From positions 248,001-312,000 of the forward strand of contig NZ_JAGQCE010000001.1 of NCBI RefSeq assembly GCF_024345995.1: DNA of 64,000 bases, read 5' to 3'. Both the position numbers and the translations under genes were made by a program. Shown piece after piece: positions 52,811 through 64,000 of this stretch. Position 1 is the first letter of the stretch. Every line of letters starts with the position of its first letter. The DNA comes from Synechococcus sp. Cruz-7E5 (GTDB taxonomy: Bacteria; Cyanobacteriota; Cyanobacteriia; PCC-6307; Cyanobiaceae). The notes beneath the pieces are model-generated. The model ran no database searches. It saw nothing but the letters and a program-made list of their open reading frames with translations, and was not told where the DNA came from.

Positions 52811-53404
52811 ATGACCGTCCCGCCTCTGGTGCTGGTGCATGGGCTCTGGGATTCGCCCCGCCTGTTCCGGCGCCTTGAGCAGCACCTGGCGGGAGCCCGC
52901 GATCCGCTGCTGGTTCCCCACCTGAGTCACCGGCTCGGTGCCACCCCCCTGCTGGACCTGGCAGAGCGGCTGGGGAAGGCCATCGAAGCAAGGTTCGGAG
53001 CCGAGGAACCGATCGATCTGCTCGGCTTCTCGATGGGCGGGGTGATCGCCCGTTGCTGGTTGCAGCTGCTCAGCGGCGAGAAGCGCACCCGTCGCTTCAT
53101 CAGCGTGGCCAGCCCGCAGCAGGGCACGCTCACGGCCCAGCCCTGGCCGGCGTTCCTGCTGGGGGGAATCGCAGACATGAAACCAGGCAGTCCGCTGCTG
53201 CGCCGACTCAACGATGATCCCAACGCCCTGGCCGGGGTGGAGTGCCTGAGCCTCTATACCCCCACCGACCAGGTGGTGGTGCCTGGCTGGAAGGCGGTCC
53301 TGCCATTCGGGCCGGCCAGGCCCCTGCCGGTTTGGCTGCACCAGAACGTGCTCAGCGCGCCGGCGTCGCTGGAGGTGATACATCGCGAATTGCTCCGCCC
53401 CTGA
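52811..53404 (+). CDS. Lipase-like alpha/beta hydrolase
   Basis: A 197-residue protein starting at the ATG at 52811, 5 bases after the folB stop. VPPLVLVHGLWDSPRLFRRL gives the oxyanion-hole H-G, and LLGFSMGGVIARCWLQLLSG the nucleophile elbow G-F-S-M-G. SLYTPTDQVVVPGWKAVLPF carries the acid. The small size and lack of a lid fit the triacylglycerol-lipase-like (LipA/YdeN) branch. No signal peptide is seen. The third gene of the proA-folB unit, it converges on the M3 peptidase gene with 19 bases between. Confidence 0.82.
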   Translation: MTVPPLVLVHGLWDSPRLFRRLEQHLAGARDPLLVPHLSHRLGATPLLDLAERLGKAIEARFGAEEPIDLLGFSMGGVIARCWLQLLSGEKRTRRFISVASPQQGTLTAQPWPAFLLGGIADMKPGSPLLRRLNDDPNALAGVECLSLYTPTDQVVVPGWKAVLPFGPARPLPVWLHQNVLSAPASLEVIHRELLRP

Positions 53405-53423
53405 CCACCTCCAGCAGCACTGA

Positions 53424-55559
53424 TCAGGCCGCCACCAGACCCGAGTGGCGGATCAGGGCCTCCGGCGAGGGAGCCCGGCCGCGGAAGGCCTCAAACACCT
53501 CGGCGGGGCTGCGGCTGCCGCCGAGGCTGAGCACCGTGTCGCGGAAACGGCGGCCCGTGCTCTGAACAGCTGGCTCATTCCCCAGACCCACCTCCTCGAA
53601 GGCGCTGAAGGCGTCGGCGCTGAGCACCTCGGCCCACTTGTAGGAGTAGTAGCCGGCGGAGTAGCCCCCCGCGAAGATGTGGCTGAAGGCGCAGAGGAAG
53701 CAGTCTTCCGGGATGGGGGGCAGCACCGTGGTGGTGCGGGCGATCTGCCTGCGCAGATCCTCGGGGCTCTGGCCCGAGGCGGGAGTCCAGGCGCTGTGCA
53801 GGCGCAGGTCGACCAGGGCGAAATGCACCTGGCGCAGGGTGGCGCTGCCGCCCATGAAGGTGCGCGCCGCCAGCAGCTTGGCGAACTCCGCCTCGGGCAG
53901 GGGCTCACCGGTCTGCCAGTGATGGGCCATGCCCAGCAGCGTGGCCCGGTCGTAGCACCAGTTCTCCATGAACTGGCTCGGCAGTTCCACCGCGTCCCAC
54001 TCCACATGGTTGATGCCCGCCGCCTGAGGCCGCTCCACGGTGGTGAGCATGTGCTGGAGCCCGTGTCCGAATTCATGGAAGAGCGTCTCCACCTCCTCGA
54101 AGGTCATCAGGCTGGGGGTCTCACCCACCGGCGGGCTCTGGTTGCAGATCAGGTAGGCCACCGGCAGCACCGGATCTCCAGCGGCATCAATGGAGCGACC
54201 GAGGCAATCGTCCATCCAGGCTCCACCACGCTTGCTGCCGGGGCGGCTGTAGGGATCGAGGTAGAACCCGGCGATGGGCTGCCCGCTGCCGGCATCGAAG
54301 ACCCGGAAGAAGTGGACATCGTCATGCCAGACCGGTGCCTCGCCATCGGCGGCTTCGATGCGGATGCCGAACAGGCGGCCGCAGAGGGCGAACAGGCCAT
54401 CGAGCACCCGCGGCAGGGGGAACCAGGGGCGCAGGGCCTCACCATGCAGATCGAAGCTCTCGCGGCGCAGCACCTCGGCCCAGAAGCTCACATCCCAGGG
54501 TTTGAGCTCGCTGGCTTCAGGGGCGCCCTGGCGCTCGGCGCAGGCGGCCAGGGCCTGCAGCTCCCGTTCCGCAGCCGGGTAGGAGGCCGCGCGCAGATCC
54601 TCCAGCAGGCGTTCCACCGCGTCCACAGACTCCGCCATCTTCGAAGCCAGGCTCACCTCGGCCCAGTTGGCGTAACCCAGCCGCACGGCCTGCTCGCGCT
54701 TGATGGTGAGGATGCGCTCGATCAGGGGACGGTTGTCGAGATCACCGGTTGAGGCACGGCTCACCTGGGCCTTGTACAGCCGCTCGCGCAGGTCGCGGCG
54801 GCGGCTGTATTTGAGAAAGGGCATGGCCCGGGGTATGTCCAGCCCCAGCAGCCAGGGACCGGCCTCGGCGCTGGCCTGGCTGCCATCGGGCCCGTTCAGC
54901 CCCGCCTCCCGCGCCGCCTGGGCCAGCAGCTGGCGCAGGCTTTCAGGCAGTCCCTCCACCTCGTCCGGCGTGTTCAGGGCCAGGGTCCAGCCGTTGGTGG
55001 CATCGAGCACGTGGTTGCCGAAGCGGGTGGCGAGCTGGGCGAGCTCCTCACTGGCGGCATTGAAGGCCGCCTGGACCTCCCCCTCCAAGGCCACGCCCCG
55101 CAGCTGCATCTCCAGCAGTTCGGCCGCGAGGATCCTCTCCTGGGTGGCATCGAGGGGCAGGCGGCCAGCATTGTGCTGCTCCTGGAGCTGCTCCAGGGCC
55201 CGGTACACAGTGCGGCTCTGGCCGGCGCGATTGCCGAAGGCCACCACGGCCCCTTGCTGACTCTGGTGCGCCTCCCGCAGCTCGGGGCTGTTGCAGACGC
55301 CATTGAGATGGGTGACCACACCCCAGCTCCAGCGCAGGCGCTCCCCCAGCCGCTGGAGAGGATCCATCACCTCCGCCCAGCCAAGGGGTTCATCCGAGGC
55401 CAGGGCCAGCTCCAGGCGCTGCTCCAGCTCGCTCAGGCCGGCATTGAGCTCGTCGAGCAGGCCAGGGATCTGCTGGCTCACCTGCTCGGGAGTGATGGCC
55501 AAGAAGTCGGGAAGGCCTTCGCCGCGTAGCAGAGGGGGCGCAAGCAGGGAGGCGCTCAT
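53424..55559 (-). CDS. prlC: M3-family oligopeptidase (oligopeptidase A-like)
   Basis: A 711-residue zinc peptidase, taking the ATG at 55559. The zinc site is TLFHEFGHGLQHMLTTVERP with H-E-x-x-H. GAWMDDCLGR and PVAYLICNQSP precede it, and AGGYSAGYYSYKWAEVLSAD follows, as in oligopeptidase A and thimet-type enzymes. It degrades short peptides, including cleaved signal or transit peptides, in the cytoplasm. An upstream ATG (55586) would add nine residues of no family character. The gene symbol is by similarity to E. coli oligopeptidase A. Confidence 0.95.
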   Translation of the reverse strand: MSASLLAPPLLRGEGLPDFLAITPEQVSQQIPGLLDELNAGLSELEQRLELALASDEPLGWAEVMDPLQRLGERLRWSWGVVTHLNGVCNSPELREAHQSQQGAVVAFGNRAGQSRTVYRALEQLQEQHNAGRLPLDATQERILAAELLEMQLRGVALEGEVQAAFNAASEELAQLATRFGNHVLDATNGWTLALNTPDEVEGLPESLRQLLAQAAREAGLNGPDGSQASAEAGPWLLGLDIPRAMPFLKYSRRRDLRERLYKAQVSRASTGDLDNRPLIERILTIKREQAVRLGYANWAEVSLASKMAESVDAVERLLEDLRAASYPAAERELQALAACAERQGAPEASELKPWDVSFWAEVLRRESFDLHGEALRPWFPLPRVLDGLFALCGRLFGIRIEAADGEAPVWHDDVHFFRVFDAGSGQPIAGFYLDPYSRPGSKRGGAWMDDCLGRSIDAAGDPVLPVAYLICNQSPPVGETPSLMTFEEVETLFHEFGHGLQHMLTTVERPQAAGINHVEWDAVELPSQFMENWCYDRATLLGMAHHWQTGEPLPEAEFAKLLAARTFMGGSATLRQVHFALVDLRLHSAWTPASGQSPEDLRRQIARTTTVLPPIPEDCFLCAFSHIFAGGYSAGYYSYKWAEVLSADAFSAFEEVGLGNEPAVQSTGRRFRDTVLSLGGSRSPAEVFEAFRGRAPSPEALIRHSGLVAA

Positions 55560-55614
55560 GGACGTGAACCGCGTCAATGGGCCCATTCCAGCGGATCAGC
55601 GCCACTGAGGCGGT

Positions 55615-57189
55615 TCAACCGAGAGCGGAAATCCGCCCGATCGCCATCACGCTGGGGTTGCTGAGCCCTTCCGCCAGGGCGGTTGTGGTGGCCCCATAAA
55701 AGTCGATCGCCAGGCGGGGCCAGAAGCCGATCGCCAGGGTGGGCACCAGCAGGCAGAGGCCGATCACCAGCTCCCTGGGCTTCATGTCGCCCACCACAGC
55801 CAGCGCCGGAATCCTGGGTCCGAAGAACACCCTGCGGCAGAGCGAGAGCAGGTAGACGGGTGTGAGCACAAGGCCGATCGCCGCCAGCACGATCGTGACC
55901 ACTCGAAAGGGCACGGTGAAACCATCGTTGGCGGTGATTCCCAGGAAGACGGTGATCTCGCTGATGAAGCCGCTCATGCCAGGCAGAGCCAGGGAGGCGA
56001 GCGAACTGGCCAGGAAGAAGGCGAAGGTGATCGGCAGCGCCTTGGCCAGCCCCCCCATGTTCGGGATCGAGAGGGTCTTGGTGCGCTCGTAGAACACCCC
56101 CGTCACGAAGAACATTGAGGCGGCGATCAGTCCGTGGCTGATCATCTGCAGCATCGCCCCGCTCATGCCGAGGCTGTCGATGGCACCGATGCCGAGCAAC
56201 ACAAAGCCCATGTGACTCACCGAGCTGCAGGCGATCCTGCGTTTGACGTTGTCCTGGGCAAAGGCATTCAGTGCCCCATAGATGATGTTGACGATGCCCA
56301 GCACCACCAGGGCCGGCGCCAGCTGGACATGGGCATCTGGGAGCATCTGCACGTTGAAGCGCAGCAGGGCATAGCCGCCCATCTTCAGCAGCACCCCCGC
56401 CAGCAACATCGACACCGGGGCATTGGCCTCACCATGGGCATCGGGCAGCCAGGTGTGCAGGGGGAACATCGGCAACTTCACCCCGAAGCCGATCAGGAAA
56501 CCCAGATAACAGAGCAGTCCGAAACTGCCGCCATAGGAGCGCTGGCTGAGTTCCTGCAGGTTGAGGGTGAAGCCATCGCCGCCCAGGGCCAGGGCCAGAC
56601 CGCTGATCAGGATCAGCAGCGAGGCGGTGGCGGTGTAGAGAATGAATTTGGTGGCGGCGTACTGGCGCTGGCTTCCGCCCCAGATCGCGATCAGCAGGTA
56701 GACCGGTACCAGCTCCAGTTCCCAGGCCAGGAAGAAGAGCAGAAAGTCCTGGGACAGAAACACCAGCGACTGGGCCGAGGCCTGCAGCAGCAGCAGGCCG
56801 AAATAGAGCTGGGTCTTGCGGTTCACGTTCCAGCTGGCCGCCACCGCCAGCAGGGTGACCAGTCCGCTGAGCACCACCAGGGGGGCCGAGAGGCCATCAG
56901 CTCCGAGCGACCACTCCAGACCGAGCAGGGGGACCCAGGGCACCCGCTCCACCAGCTGCAGGCCGCTCAGTCCACCGTCAAAACGCTGGCTGAACACCCA
57001 CATCATCAACAGCAGGTCGGCCAGCAGCACCACCAGGGCGATGGTGCGGGGCGCGCGTGGATCAGTGCCGTCGCCGGGGAGCAGCGGCATCAGCAGGGCG
57101 CCTGCCGCCGGCAACAGGGCGATCAGGCTGAGCCAGGGAAAGGAAGCAGGCAGGCCGGACGCAACTGTGAGGGGCAGAGTGGCGTCCAT
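55615..57189 (-). CDS. ndhD: NDH-1 subunit NdhD (subunit 4)
   Basis: A 524-residue membrane protein with about 14 hydrophobic helices, taking the ATG at 57189. Family signatures include [40 protein letters not shown] and [20 protein letters not shown]. It is a proton-pumping antiporter-like subunit of the photosynthetic NDH-1 complex, used in cyclic electron flow and respiration. I take it as the NdhD1/D2 kind used in NDH-1L rather than the CO2-uptake NdhD3/D4 kind because no carbon-uptake genes lie nearby, which is weak evidence. A longer start at 57240 adds 17 unlikely residues. Confidence 0.94.
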   Translation of the reverse strand: MDATLPLTVASGLPASFPWLSLIALLPAAGALLMPLLPGDGTDPRAPRTIALVVLLADLLLMMWVFSQRFDGGLSGLQLVERVPWVPLLGLEWSLGADGLSAPLVVLSGLVTLLAVAASWNVNRKTQLYFGLLLLQASAQSLVFLSQDFLLFFLAWELELVPVYLLIAIWGGSQRQYAATKFILYTATASLLILISGLALALGGDGFTLNLQELSQRSYGGSFGLLCYLGFLIGFGVKLPMFPLHTWLPDAHGEANAPVSMLLAGVLLKMGGYALLRFNVQMLPDAHVQLAPALVVLGIVNIIYGALNAFAQDNVKRRIACSSVSHMGFVLLGIGAIDSLGMSGAMLQMISHGLIAASMFFVTGVFYERTKTLSIPNMGGLAKALPITFAFFLASSLASLALPGMSGFISEITVFLGITANDGFTVPFRVVTIVLAAIGLVLTPVYLLSLCRRVFFGPRIPALAVVGDMKPRELVIGLCLLVPTLAIGFWPRLAIDFYGATTTALAEGLSNPSVMAIGRISALG

Positions 57190-57280
57190 TCGAGACTGCG
57201 GAAGGGTCGGTTGTAGCCGGATGAACCGGCTTTCGGGCACTGAATGTATCAGTTAGGTAGTTGTACTCACGAGCACCTGC

Positions 57281-58234
57281 TCAGGGGCGGTCGGGGAGGT
57301 CGTGCCAGCGGCTGCCGCTCACCTGCACCCGCAGTACTTCGGCCCGGGAGGCGACCCCCTCCCGCTCCCAGGCCGACACCATCGCCCGGCTCACGGCAGG
57401 GGCATGGTCGGCGCTGGCCAGAGCCAGCAGGCTCGGCCCGGCGCCACTGATCACGCAGCCCCAGGCTCCGGCGTCGAGAGCCGCCTGGCGCACCTGGCGT
57501 CCCCCCTGGATCAACCCCCAGCGGTAGGGCTCATGCAGCCGGTCGTGCATGCCGTCGGCGATCAGATCGCCATTGCCGGTGCGCAGACCCTGCAGCAGCA
57601 GGGTGAGCGAGCCCAGGTTGACAACGGCGTCGGCAATCGGAATCAGCTTGGGCATCACCCGCCTTGCCTCGCTGGTGGAGAGCCGGATGGCCGGAATCAC
57701 CACCACCGCCTTGACACTCTCCTGCCATTCACAGCGCACCACCCGCCAACGGTGCGAGGCCGCCCGGGCGGTCATGCAGAGACCACCCAGCAGCGAAGGA
57801 ACGACATTGTCGGGATGCCCCTCGATGTCGATGGCCAGCTCCAGCAGTTTCTCCTTGCTCAGGGGTTCCCCCACCAAAGCGTTGGCGCCGATCAGGCCGG
57901 CCACGATCGCCGTGGCGCTGCTGCCCAGACCGCGGGCCGGGGGAACTGCGAGCCGCACCCGGGCCTCGAGCGCCACCGGCTGCTGGCCCGCCTCCTTCCA
58001 CACCCGCTGGGCCGAGCGGTAGACGAGGTTGTCCGGTCCACCGCGCAGGTGAGCTCCCTCGCTGCCTTCAATCAGCAGATCGAAGCGTTCACCGTCACCC
58101 TCGATGCAGCGCAGCTCGAAGCGGTTGTTCAGCTCCAGGGCCGCCCCGAGGCAATCGAATCCTGGACCCAGGTTGGCGGTGGTCGCCGGCACATCAACCT
58201 GTACACCCTGCCCGATGCGGGGCCTCACCATCAC
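57281..58234 (-). CDS. thrB: Homoserine kinase
   Basis: A 317-residue GHMP kinase. It phosphorylates homoserine on the path to threonine. VDVPATTANLGPGFDCLGAA is the substrate-side motif, VPPARGLGSSATAIVAGLIG the ATP-binding glycine loop, and GAWGCVISGAGPSLLALASA motif 3. It lies 42 bases downstream of glk in the same direction and is probably transcribed with thrS and glk. Confidence 0.96.
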   Translation of the reverse strand: MMVRPRIGQGVQVDVPATTANLGPGFDCLGAALELNNRFELRCIEGDGERFDLLIEGSEGAHLRGGPDNLVYRSAQRVWKEAGQQPVALEARVRLAVPPARGLGSSATAIVAGLIGANALVGEPLSKEKLLELAIDIEGHPDNVVPSLLGGLCMTARAASHRWRVVRCEWQESVKAVVVIPAIRLSTSEARRVMPKLIPIADAVVNLGSLTLLLQGLRTGNGDLIADGMHDRLHEPYRWGLIQGGRQVRQAALDAGAWGCVISGAGPSLLALASADHAPAVSRAMVSAWEREGVASRAEVLRVQVSGSRWHDLPDRP

Positions 58235-58276
58235 AACCTTTCTGCTCGGGTCAGTGTCCCATCCGCCCGTCCAGTC

Positions 58277-59304
58277 TCAGTCCAGCAGCATCCGCGCCCT
58301 GCAGGCGGCACTGAAGAGGCCGGCCTCTGGATCGATCAGGGCCCGCAGCGGGATCTGCTGCAGCACCGGGGTCAGCCGGCCCTTGGCCGCCAAGGGGCCG
58401 AGAAAGGCCTGGGAGCGCAGCTGGGGCAGCAGCTTGGCGGCGGTGCCACCCCCCAGCCAGAGCCCACCGCGGCACAGGCTCTGCAGGGCCAGATCCCCCG
58501 CCACGCAGCCGTAGGCACCCAGCCAGAGATCGAGAGCCGCAGCGGCGGTTGGATCGCCACTGGCGGCAGCGGCGGCCACCAGTGCCGGCAGATCGGGGCG
58601 TTCCGCCTCCCCGCGGAGCTCGGCCAGGGCCCAGGCCCCTGCCGCCTCCGCCAGCCCATGGGGAGCGCCGGACCCGGCCTCGTGCAGGAACCAGCGGAAG
58701 ACATGGCCCAGGCCGGTGCCACTGACGATCCGCTCGATCGAGACCCGCTCCAGAGACAGATCGTGCTGCAGCCACTGCTTCAGCCGCCACTCCCGCTCCA
58801 GCCGCGGCGCGAATTCAGCATGGGCAGCCTCACTGGCCAGCGCGATCAGGCCCTGGGCTCCGGGCACTCCGATGGCCACGCCAAGGCCCGTGCCCGCCCC
58901 GAGGATCGCCAGGGGTCCTGGCTGGGCCACTCCTTCTCTCACCACCGCCTGCTGGTGCTCCCCCAGGTGCGGCAGCCCGTAAATCAACACGGCGAAGTCG
59001 TTGACCAGCTCCAGGCGCCTGAGTCCGCACTCGTCCGTCAGCTGCCGTTCGTTCAGCTCCCAGGGCAGGTTGGTCAGGCGCACCAGGCCGTCCTGCACCG
59101 GCCCGGCAATCGCCAGACAGCCATGACTGGGGGCCTCGGATCCGGCTGGGCCGCCGGCGAGGAACTGGCGTACCAGGGCCGGGAAGTCGTCCCAGGCGGC
59201 GGAGACGAAGCGCTCACAGCGGAGCTGCACCAGCCCTCCCGCCTCCAGCCGGTAGGTGGCCAGCAGGGTCTTGGTGCCACCGATGTCGCCAGCCAGCAGG
59301 GTGG

Positions 59305-59308
<4 letters not shown>
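58277..59308 (-). CDS. glk: Glucokinase (Glk family)
   Basis: A 343-residue kinase of the bacterial Glk family, unrelated in detail to the ROK protein at 50146. TTLLAGDIGGTKTLLATYRL is the phosphate 1 motif, LAIAGPVQDGLVRLTNLPWE and VNDFAVLIYGLPHL the sugar site, and LAILGAGTGLGVAIGVPGAQ the phosphate 2 loop. GGLWLGGGTAAKLLPQL lies near the end. It phosphorylates glucose to glucose 6-phosphate. Its start overlaps the thrS stop by 4 bases (ATGA). Confidence 0.94.
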
Positions 59309-61131
<1,823 letters not shown>

Positions 61132-61207
61132 GGAATCGGGCCAGGCCAGGGTCGATCCTACGCATCGGTTTCAGCCCTGCCGCCCGATCAATTCCTAAGG
61201 TTGGCTG

Positions 61208-61582
61208 GTGAGTGATCTTCCCTCCACACCGGATGCGACCCCCATGCCGGCCGCTGCGGGCGAGCTGCTCGACCAGCTGCTGGGCTCGCTGCTGCTGGAT
61301 TTCGACTTCTGGTTCGATCGGGGGCTGCTGTTGCTCCAGCACTGCCCGGAGAACGTGCTCGGCGCCGGCGAGCAGGAGGCTCTCGCCCAGCGCCTGGTCG
61401 ATGCCCGCAAGGAGCTGATTGCCGCCAGGACCCTGCGCTCAGCCGCCCCGGTGAGCATGGCCCTCGACATGCAGGCCATGGCTCCCTGGCACCGCCTGGT
61501 GCTGAACGTCTGGACCCTGTCGGCGGAACTGCGCCAGGCCGGTGTGGTGCTGCCTGAGCTGCCTAGAGCGACCCAACCTTGA
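61208..61582 (+). CDS. DUF2605-family protein
   Basis: A 124-residue cyanobacterial protein. ELLDQLLGSLLLDFDFWFDR and GLLLLQ, then EALAQRLVDARKELIAARTL and MAPWHRLVLNVWTL follow the DUF2605 pattern. No signal peptide. Function unknown. It is followed by a TM2 gene whose TTG start overlaps the stop codon. Confidence 0.8.
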   Translation: MSDLPSTPDATPMPAAAGELLDQLLGSLLLDFDFWFDRGLLLLQHCPENVLGAGEQEALAQRLVDARKELIAARTLRSAAPVSMALDMQAMAPWHRLVLNVWTLSAELRQAGVVLPELPRATQP

Positions 61583-62064
61583 AACGACCAGCAGCCCCTG
61601 GGATTCGCCAGCAGCGGCGTCAGGTGGCACCCGGCTACCTGCTCTGGGCCCTCGGCCTCTTCGGGGTCTGCGGCCTGCAGCGCTTCTATGCCCGCAAACC
61701 CCTGAGCGGCACGCTCTGGTTGCTCACCTTCGGCCTCTGCTACATCGGTCAGCTGGTGGATCTGTTCCTGATCCCGGAGCTGGTGGATCAGGCCAACCAG
61801 CCGCTCCAGCTCCAGGAAGCGCTGGAGGCCCTGGAGGCCGGCGACCCCACGAATGCCCTGCCGCCGCTGGACCGCCAGTTGCTGGCCCTGGCCAGACGTG
61901 CCGGGGCCGCTGGCTTCACTTACAACGATGCCCTGCTGGAGTGTCAGCTTTCCCGTGACACCCCGCGTGAACGGGTGCGCGAAGAAATTGAGCGCCTTCT
62001 CCACGACGATCTGCTCGACGTGGGCAACGACGAACGGGGCCGGGTGGTCTACCGGGAGCCCTGA
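61579..62064 (+). CDS. TM2-domain membrane protein
   Basis: A 161-residue protein that seems to start at a TTG (61579) overlapping the previous stop as TTGA. The TM2 domain covers about residues 18-70: GYLLWALGLFGVCGLQRFYA, then LSGTLWLLTFGLCYIGQLVD, with the D-x-F-L-I-P end. The C-terminal 90 residues form a helical, winged-helix-like soluble part (DALLECQLSRDTPRERVREE). No in-frame ATG precedes the TM2 domain, which supports the rare start. Function is unknown. Confidence 0.75.
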   Translation: MKRPAAPGIRQQRRQVAPGYLLWALGLFGVCGLQRFYARKPLSGTLWLLTFGLCYIGQLVDLFLIPELVDQANQPLQLQEALEALEAGDPTNALPPLDRQLLALARRAGAAGFTYNDALLECQLSRDTPRERVREEIERLLHDDLLDVGNDERGRVVYREP

Positions 62065-62787
62065 TCAGACGAGCTGGCCGTCAGCCAGTCGCAGAGTCGG
62101 CTGCTTGAGCTGCTCGTTGAAGAAGCGGCGCAGCTGGCCGGCCGCCTTGACCGGTTGGCCGTAGGCACTGCCGCCGTGGTGCAAGGGGAAGGACGCCCAT
62201 TCACCAGCCAGGCGCGCCATCGCCTCATCACAGAGCTGGCCCCTGTCAATCGCCGCCAGGGCGCCACGCTGATCAGCCAGATAGAGGGCTGCCTGGTCCT
62301 GGTTGGCGGGCCCGAAGCCGCGCAGACCGAGACGGCGACTGGCCGCCTCCCAGGTGGCTGGCAGCATCTGGTATGCCCCGGCGGCGGCACTGGCGTAGCG
62401 CTTCACCACCACTGTGTCGGGGTGACGCTCCAGGGAGGACACCAGCTCGCCGCCGTAGAGGGTGCGGTAGCCATCGGGGGAACCATTCGCCCAGGTGCCC
62501 TCGGCGTAGCGGATCGTGGCCAGCAGGGCCCGCCGTTGGCGGGTGAGGGGATAGCGAACTGCAGTCGGGGCAGGTGCACGGACCGTGACAGTTGGAGCTG
62601 CAGGACGCGGTTGCGCAGCTGTTGCCGGCTTGGAGGCAAGCGGAGGGGGTGTGGGCAGCGTCGGCGGAACGGCAGCCAGAGCAGCGCCATAGCGGCTGGA
62701 GATCAGCGAAGGCAGGACCAGCAGCAGAGCGGTGCTGCCGAGGGCCTGGATGGTTCCGCGGGGTGCTGATGTTCCCTTACCAACCAT
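62065..62787 (-). CDS. Exported lysozyme-like protein (lambda endolysin, GH104-like)
   Basis: A 240-residue protein with a signal peptide-like N-terminus (ALGSTALLLVLPSLISSRYG), a Pro/Ala-rich linker (about 38-75) and a lysozyme-like domain of about 150 residues. Landmarks are LLATIRYAEGTWANGSPDGY with the catalytic Glu, TLYGGELVSSLERHPD, SAAAGAYQMLPATWEAASRR and FGPANQDQAALYLADQRGAL. This is the pattern of lambda R-type transglycosylases and their cellular relatives. Here the enzyme would act on periplasmic peptidoglycan. It converges on the TM2 gene with no gap. The 246 bases to trpS (62788-63033) show no gene. Confidence 0.82.
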   Translation of the reverse strand: MVGKGTSAPRGTIQALGSTALLLVLPSLISSRYGAALAAVPPTLPTPPPLASKPATAAQPRPAAPTVTVRAPAPTAVRYPLTRQRRALLATIRYAEGTWANGSPDGYRTLYGGELVSSLERHPDTVVVKRYASAAAGAYQMLPATWEAASRRLGLRGFGPANQDQAALYLADQRGALAAIDRGQLCDEAMARLAGEWASFPLHHGGSAYGQPVKAAGQLRRFFNEQLKQPTLRLADGQLV

Positions 62788-63033
62788 GCCGTATCAAATT
62801 CTTAAAGTTTGCAAAATTGTGATGGTTGAAACACCTATCCGGCGCCGACTGCCTGGCGGGCTGGACAAATGGGGCGCTGCCGTGCTTTTCAATCCACCCG
62901 CGAGGTCATCACGCGCCGAAGCAGGCGCCAGCACAGGTGCCCCCATTACTTCAGCTACCACACCCGCCTGGATCGACAAGCCCCCGCCGACGGCTTGAAT
63001 GATCAGTGCCACTGATCCAGTTCAGGGCAGTGA

Positions 63034-64000
63034 TCAGCGTGCCGGCAGAAATCCCATCGCCGTGCGCACCCGCTCCAGAGATGCCTCGGCCACCGCGCTG
63101 GCACGCTCCCGACCACTGCGCAGGACCTGATCGAGGTAGCCCGGCTCGGCGAGGATCTCGTCGTAGCGCTCCTGCAGGGGACGAAGGGCCTCCACGGCCG
63201 CCTCGGCCAGCAGGGGTTTGAACTGGCCCCAGCCCATCTGGGCGCACTGCCGTGCAGCGGCCTCTCGGCCCACCCCACTCAGCAGCGCATACAGCCCCAG
63301 CAGATTGTCTGCCTCAGGCCGCTCGGGGTTGCCGAACTCCAACCCCATCACCGGATCGGTCTTGGCCCGTTTGATCTTGCGGGTGATCAACTCGGGGGGA
63401 TCGAGCAGGTTGATGCGAGAACCCTCATTGGGGTCGCTCTTGCTCATCTTGCTGCGACCATCCACCAGGCTCATCACCCGGGCCCCTTCAGCCAGGATCA
63501 ATGGCTCCGGCACCTTCAGCAGCGGCCGCTCTTCGGGTGCGAAGCGGGCGTTGATCCGTTGCTGGGCGATGTCGCGGGCCAGCTCCAGATGCTGCTTCTG
63601 GTCTTCGCCCACCGGCACCAGATCGGCGTCGTAGAGAAGGATGTCCGCCGCCATCAGCACGGGGTAATCCAGCAGACCCACTGAAACGTTCTCCCCCTGC
63701 TTGCGCGCCTTCTCCTTGAACTGGATCATCCGCTCCAGCCAGTTCAGAGGCGTGACGCAGTTCAGCAGCCAGGTGAGCTCACTGTGGGCCGCGACCTGGC
63801 TCTGCACAAAGACACTGGAGAGCTCAGGATCGATGCCGCTGGCCAGGTAAAGCGCAGCGGTGCGGCGCGTGTTCTCCGCCAGCTGCGCCGGATCGTGGGG
63901 AACGGTGATGGCATGTAGATCCACCACACAGAAAAACGTGTCGTGGTCGTGCTGAAGGCTGACCCAGTTGCGGATGGCTCCGAGCCAGTTGCCCAGGTGC
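63034..64000 (-). CDS. trpS: Tryptophanyl-tRNA synthetase, 5' end outside the window
   Basis: The minus-strand frame is open to the window edge and the protein continues beyond it. The visible part of about 320 residues starts inside the catalytic domain: HLGNWLGAIRNW (the H-I-G-H equivalent) at the edge, VVDLHAITVPHDPAQLAENT, PVLMAADILLYDADLVPVGE and the K-M-S-K-S loop in SKMSKSDPNEGSRI. The C-terminal helices end at the stop at 63034-63036. Only the first about 15-25 residues are missing. It charges tRNA-Trp. Confidence 0.95.
   Translation of the reverse strand, partial: HLGNWLGAIRNWVSLQHDHDTFFCVVDLHAITVPHDPAQLAENTRRTAALYLASGIDPELSSVFVQSQVAAHSELTWLLNCVTPLNWLERMIQFKEKARKQGENVSVGLLDYPVLMAADILLYDADLVPVGEDQKQHLELARDIAQQRINARFAPEERPLLKVPEPLILAEGARVMSLVDGRSKMSKSDPNEGSRINLLDPPELITRKIKRAKTDPVMGLEFGNPERPEADNLLGLYALLSGVGREAAARQCAQMGWGQFKPLLAEAAVEALRPLQERYDEILAEPGYLDQVLRSGRERASAVAEASLERVRTAMGFLPAR

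Noticed and set aside
57190-57280. tRNA or small RNA between ndhD and thrB
   Set aside because: No cloverleaf or strong hairpin could be drawn in the 91-base gap.

Overview
The window is chromosomal DNA from a GC-rich unicellular cyanobacterium, most likely a picocyanobacterium of the Cyanobium/Synechococcus type. Marker genes are ndhD, petE (plastocyanin), petJ (cytochrome c6), a Ycf51-family gene, DUF2605, hemE, glgB and a cyanobacterial-type ClpB. The assignment rests on gene content and protein character; no search was run. Reading off dense, overlapping genes, the 32-64 kb part looks like a core chromosome backbone and the 0-32 kb part like an accessory island.

Layout. (1) 1-4.35 kb: a toxin-antitoxin island on the minus strand. 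It holds a broken HEPN gene, an AbrB/PIN pair, a ribbon-helix-helix antitoxin with a deleted PIN toxin, a Phd/PIN pair and another AbrB/PIN pair. Among them, on the plus strand, lie an amidase-like gene and a degraded copy of its 3' end. (2) 4.35-5.33 kb: two decayed insertion sequences (ISAs1-type and IS1595-type) that abut each other. (3) 5.4-14.8 kb, minus strand: surface-polysaccharide genes, namely two GT61-type transferases, a polysaccharide pyruvyl transferase, a GT4, a large GT2 protein and two methyltransferases. The first part is visibly AT-richer than the rest. (4) 14.9-18.7 kb: two tandem paralogous genes of unknown function whose C-termini faintly resemble GT-D sugar transferases. 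(5) 18.7-27.3 kb, plus strand: five genes joined by 1-4 base overlaps. They encode a two-domain glycosyltransferase, a parvulin-like protein, an ABC exporter with an N-terminal cNMP-binding-like domain and a peptidase-like domain lacking its cysteine, an HlyD-type adaptor and a small membrane protein. (6) 27.4-32.3 kb: a protein of unknown function with an internal duplication, two more glycosyltransferases and a small protein with two calcium-loop repeats, closed by a strong terminator. (7) 32.3-64 kb: housekeeping genes including clpB, petJ-petE, an SDR gene, hemE, glgB, a giant TamB-like gene, a ROK kinase gene, proA, folB, an M3 peptidase gene, ndhD, thrB, glk, thrS, a lysozyme-like gene and the 3' part of trpS.

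How it may work together. Regions 3-6 look like one surface-modification programme. Glycosyltransferases, a pyruvyl transferase and methyltransferases would build a glycan, and the coupled type I secretion operon would export a protein. The calcium-loop protein at 31605-32240 is the best local cargo candidate. Physical coupling of a glycosyltransferase to the exporter suggests that the exported protein is glycosylated, which is inference. The most original material is the coupled operon, the paralogous pair at 14900-18679, the duplicated unknown protein at 27359-28501 and the small membrane protein at 27003-27290. I saw no tRNA, rRNA or CRISPR array.
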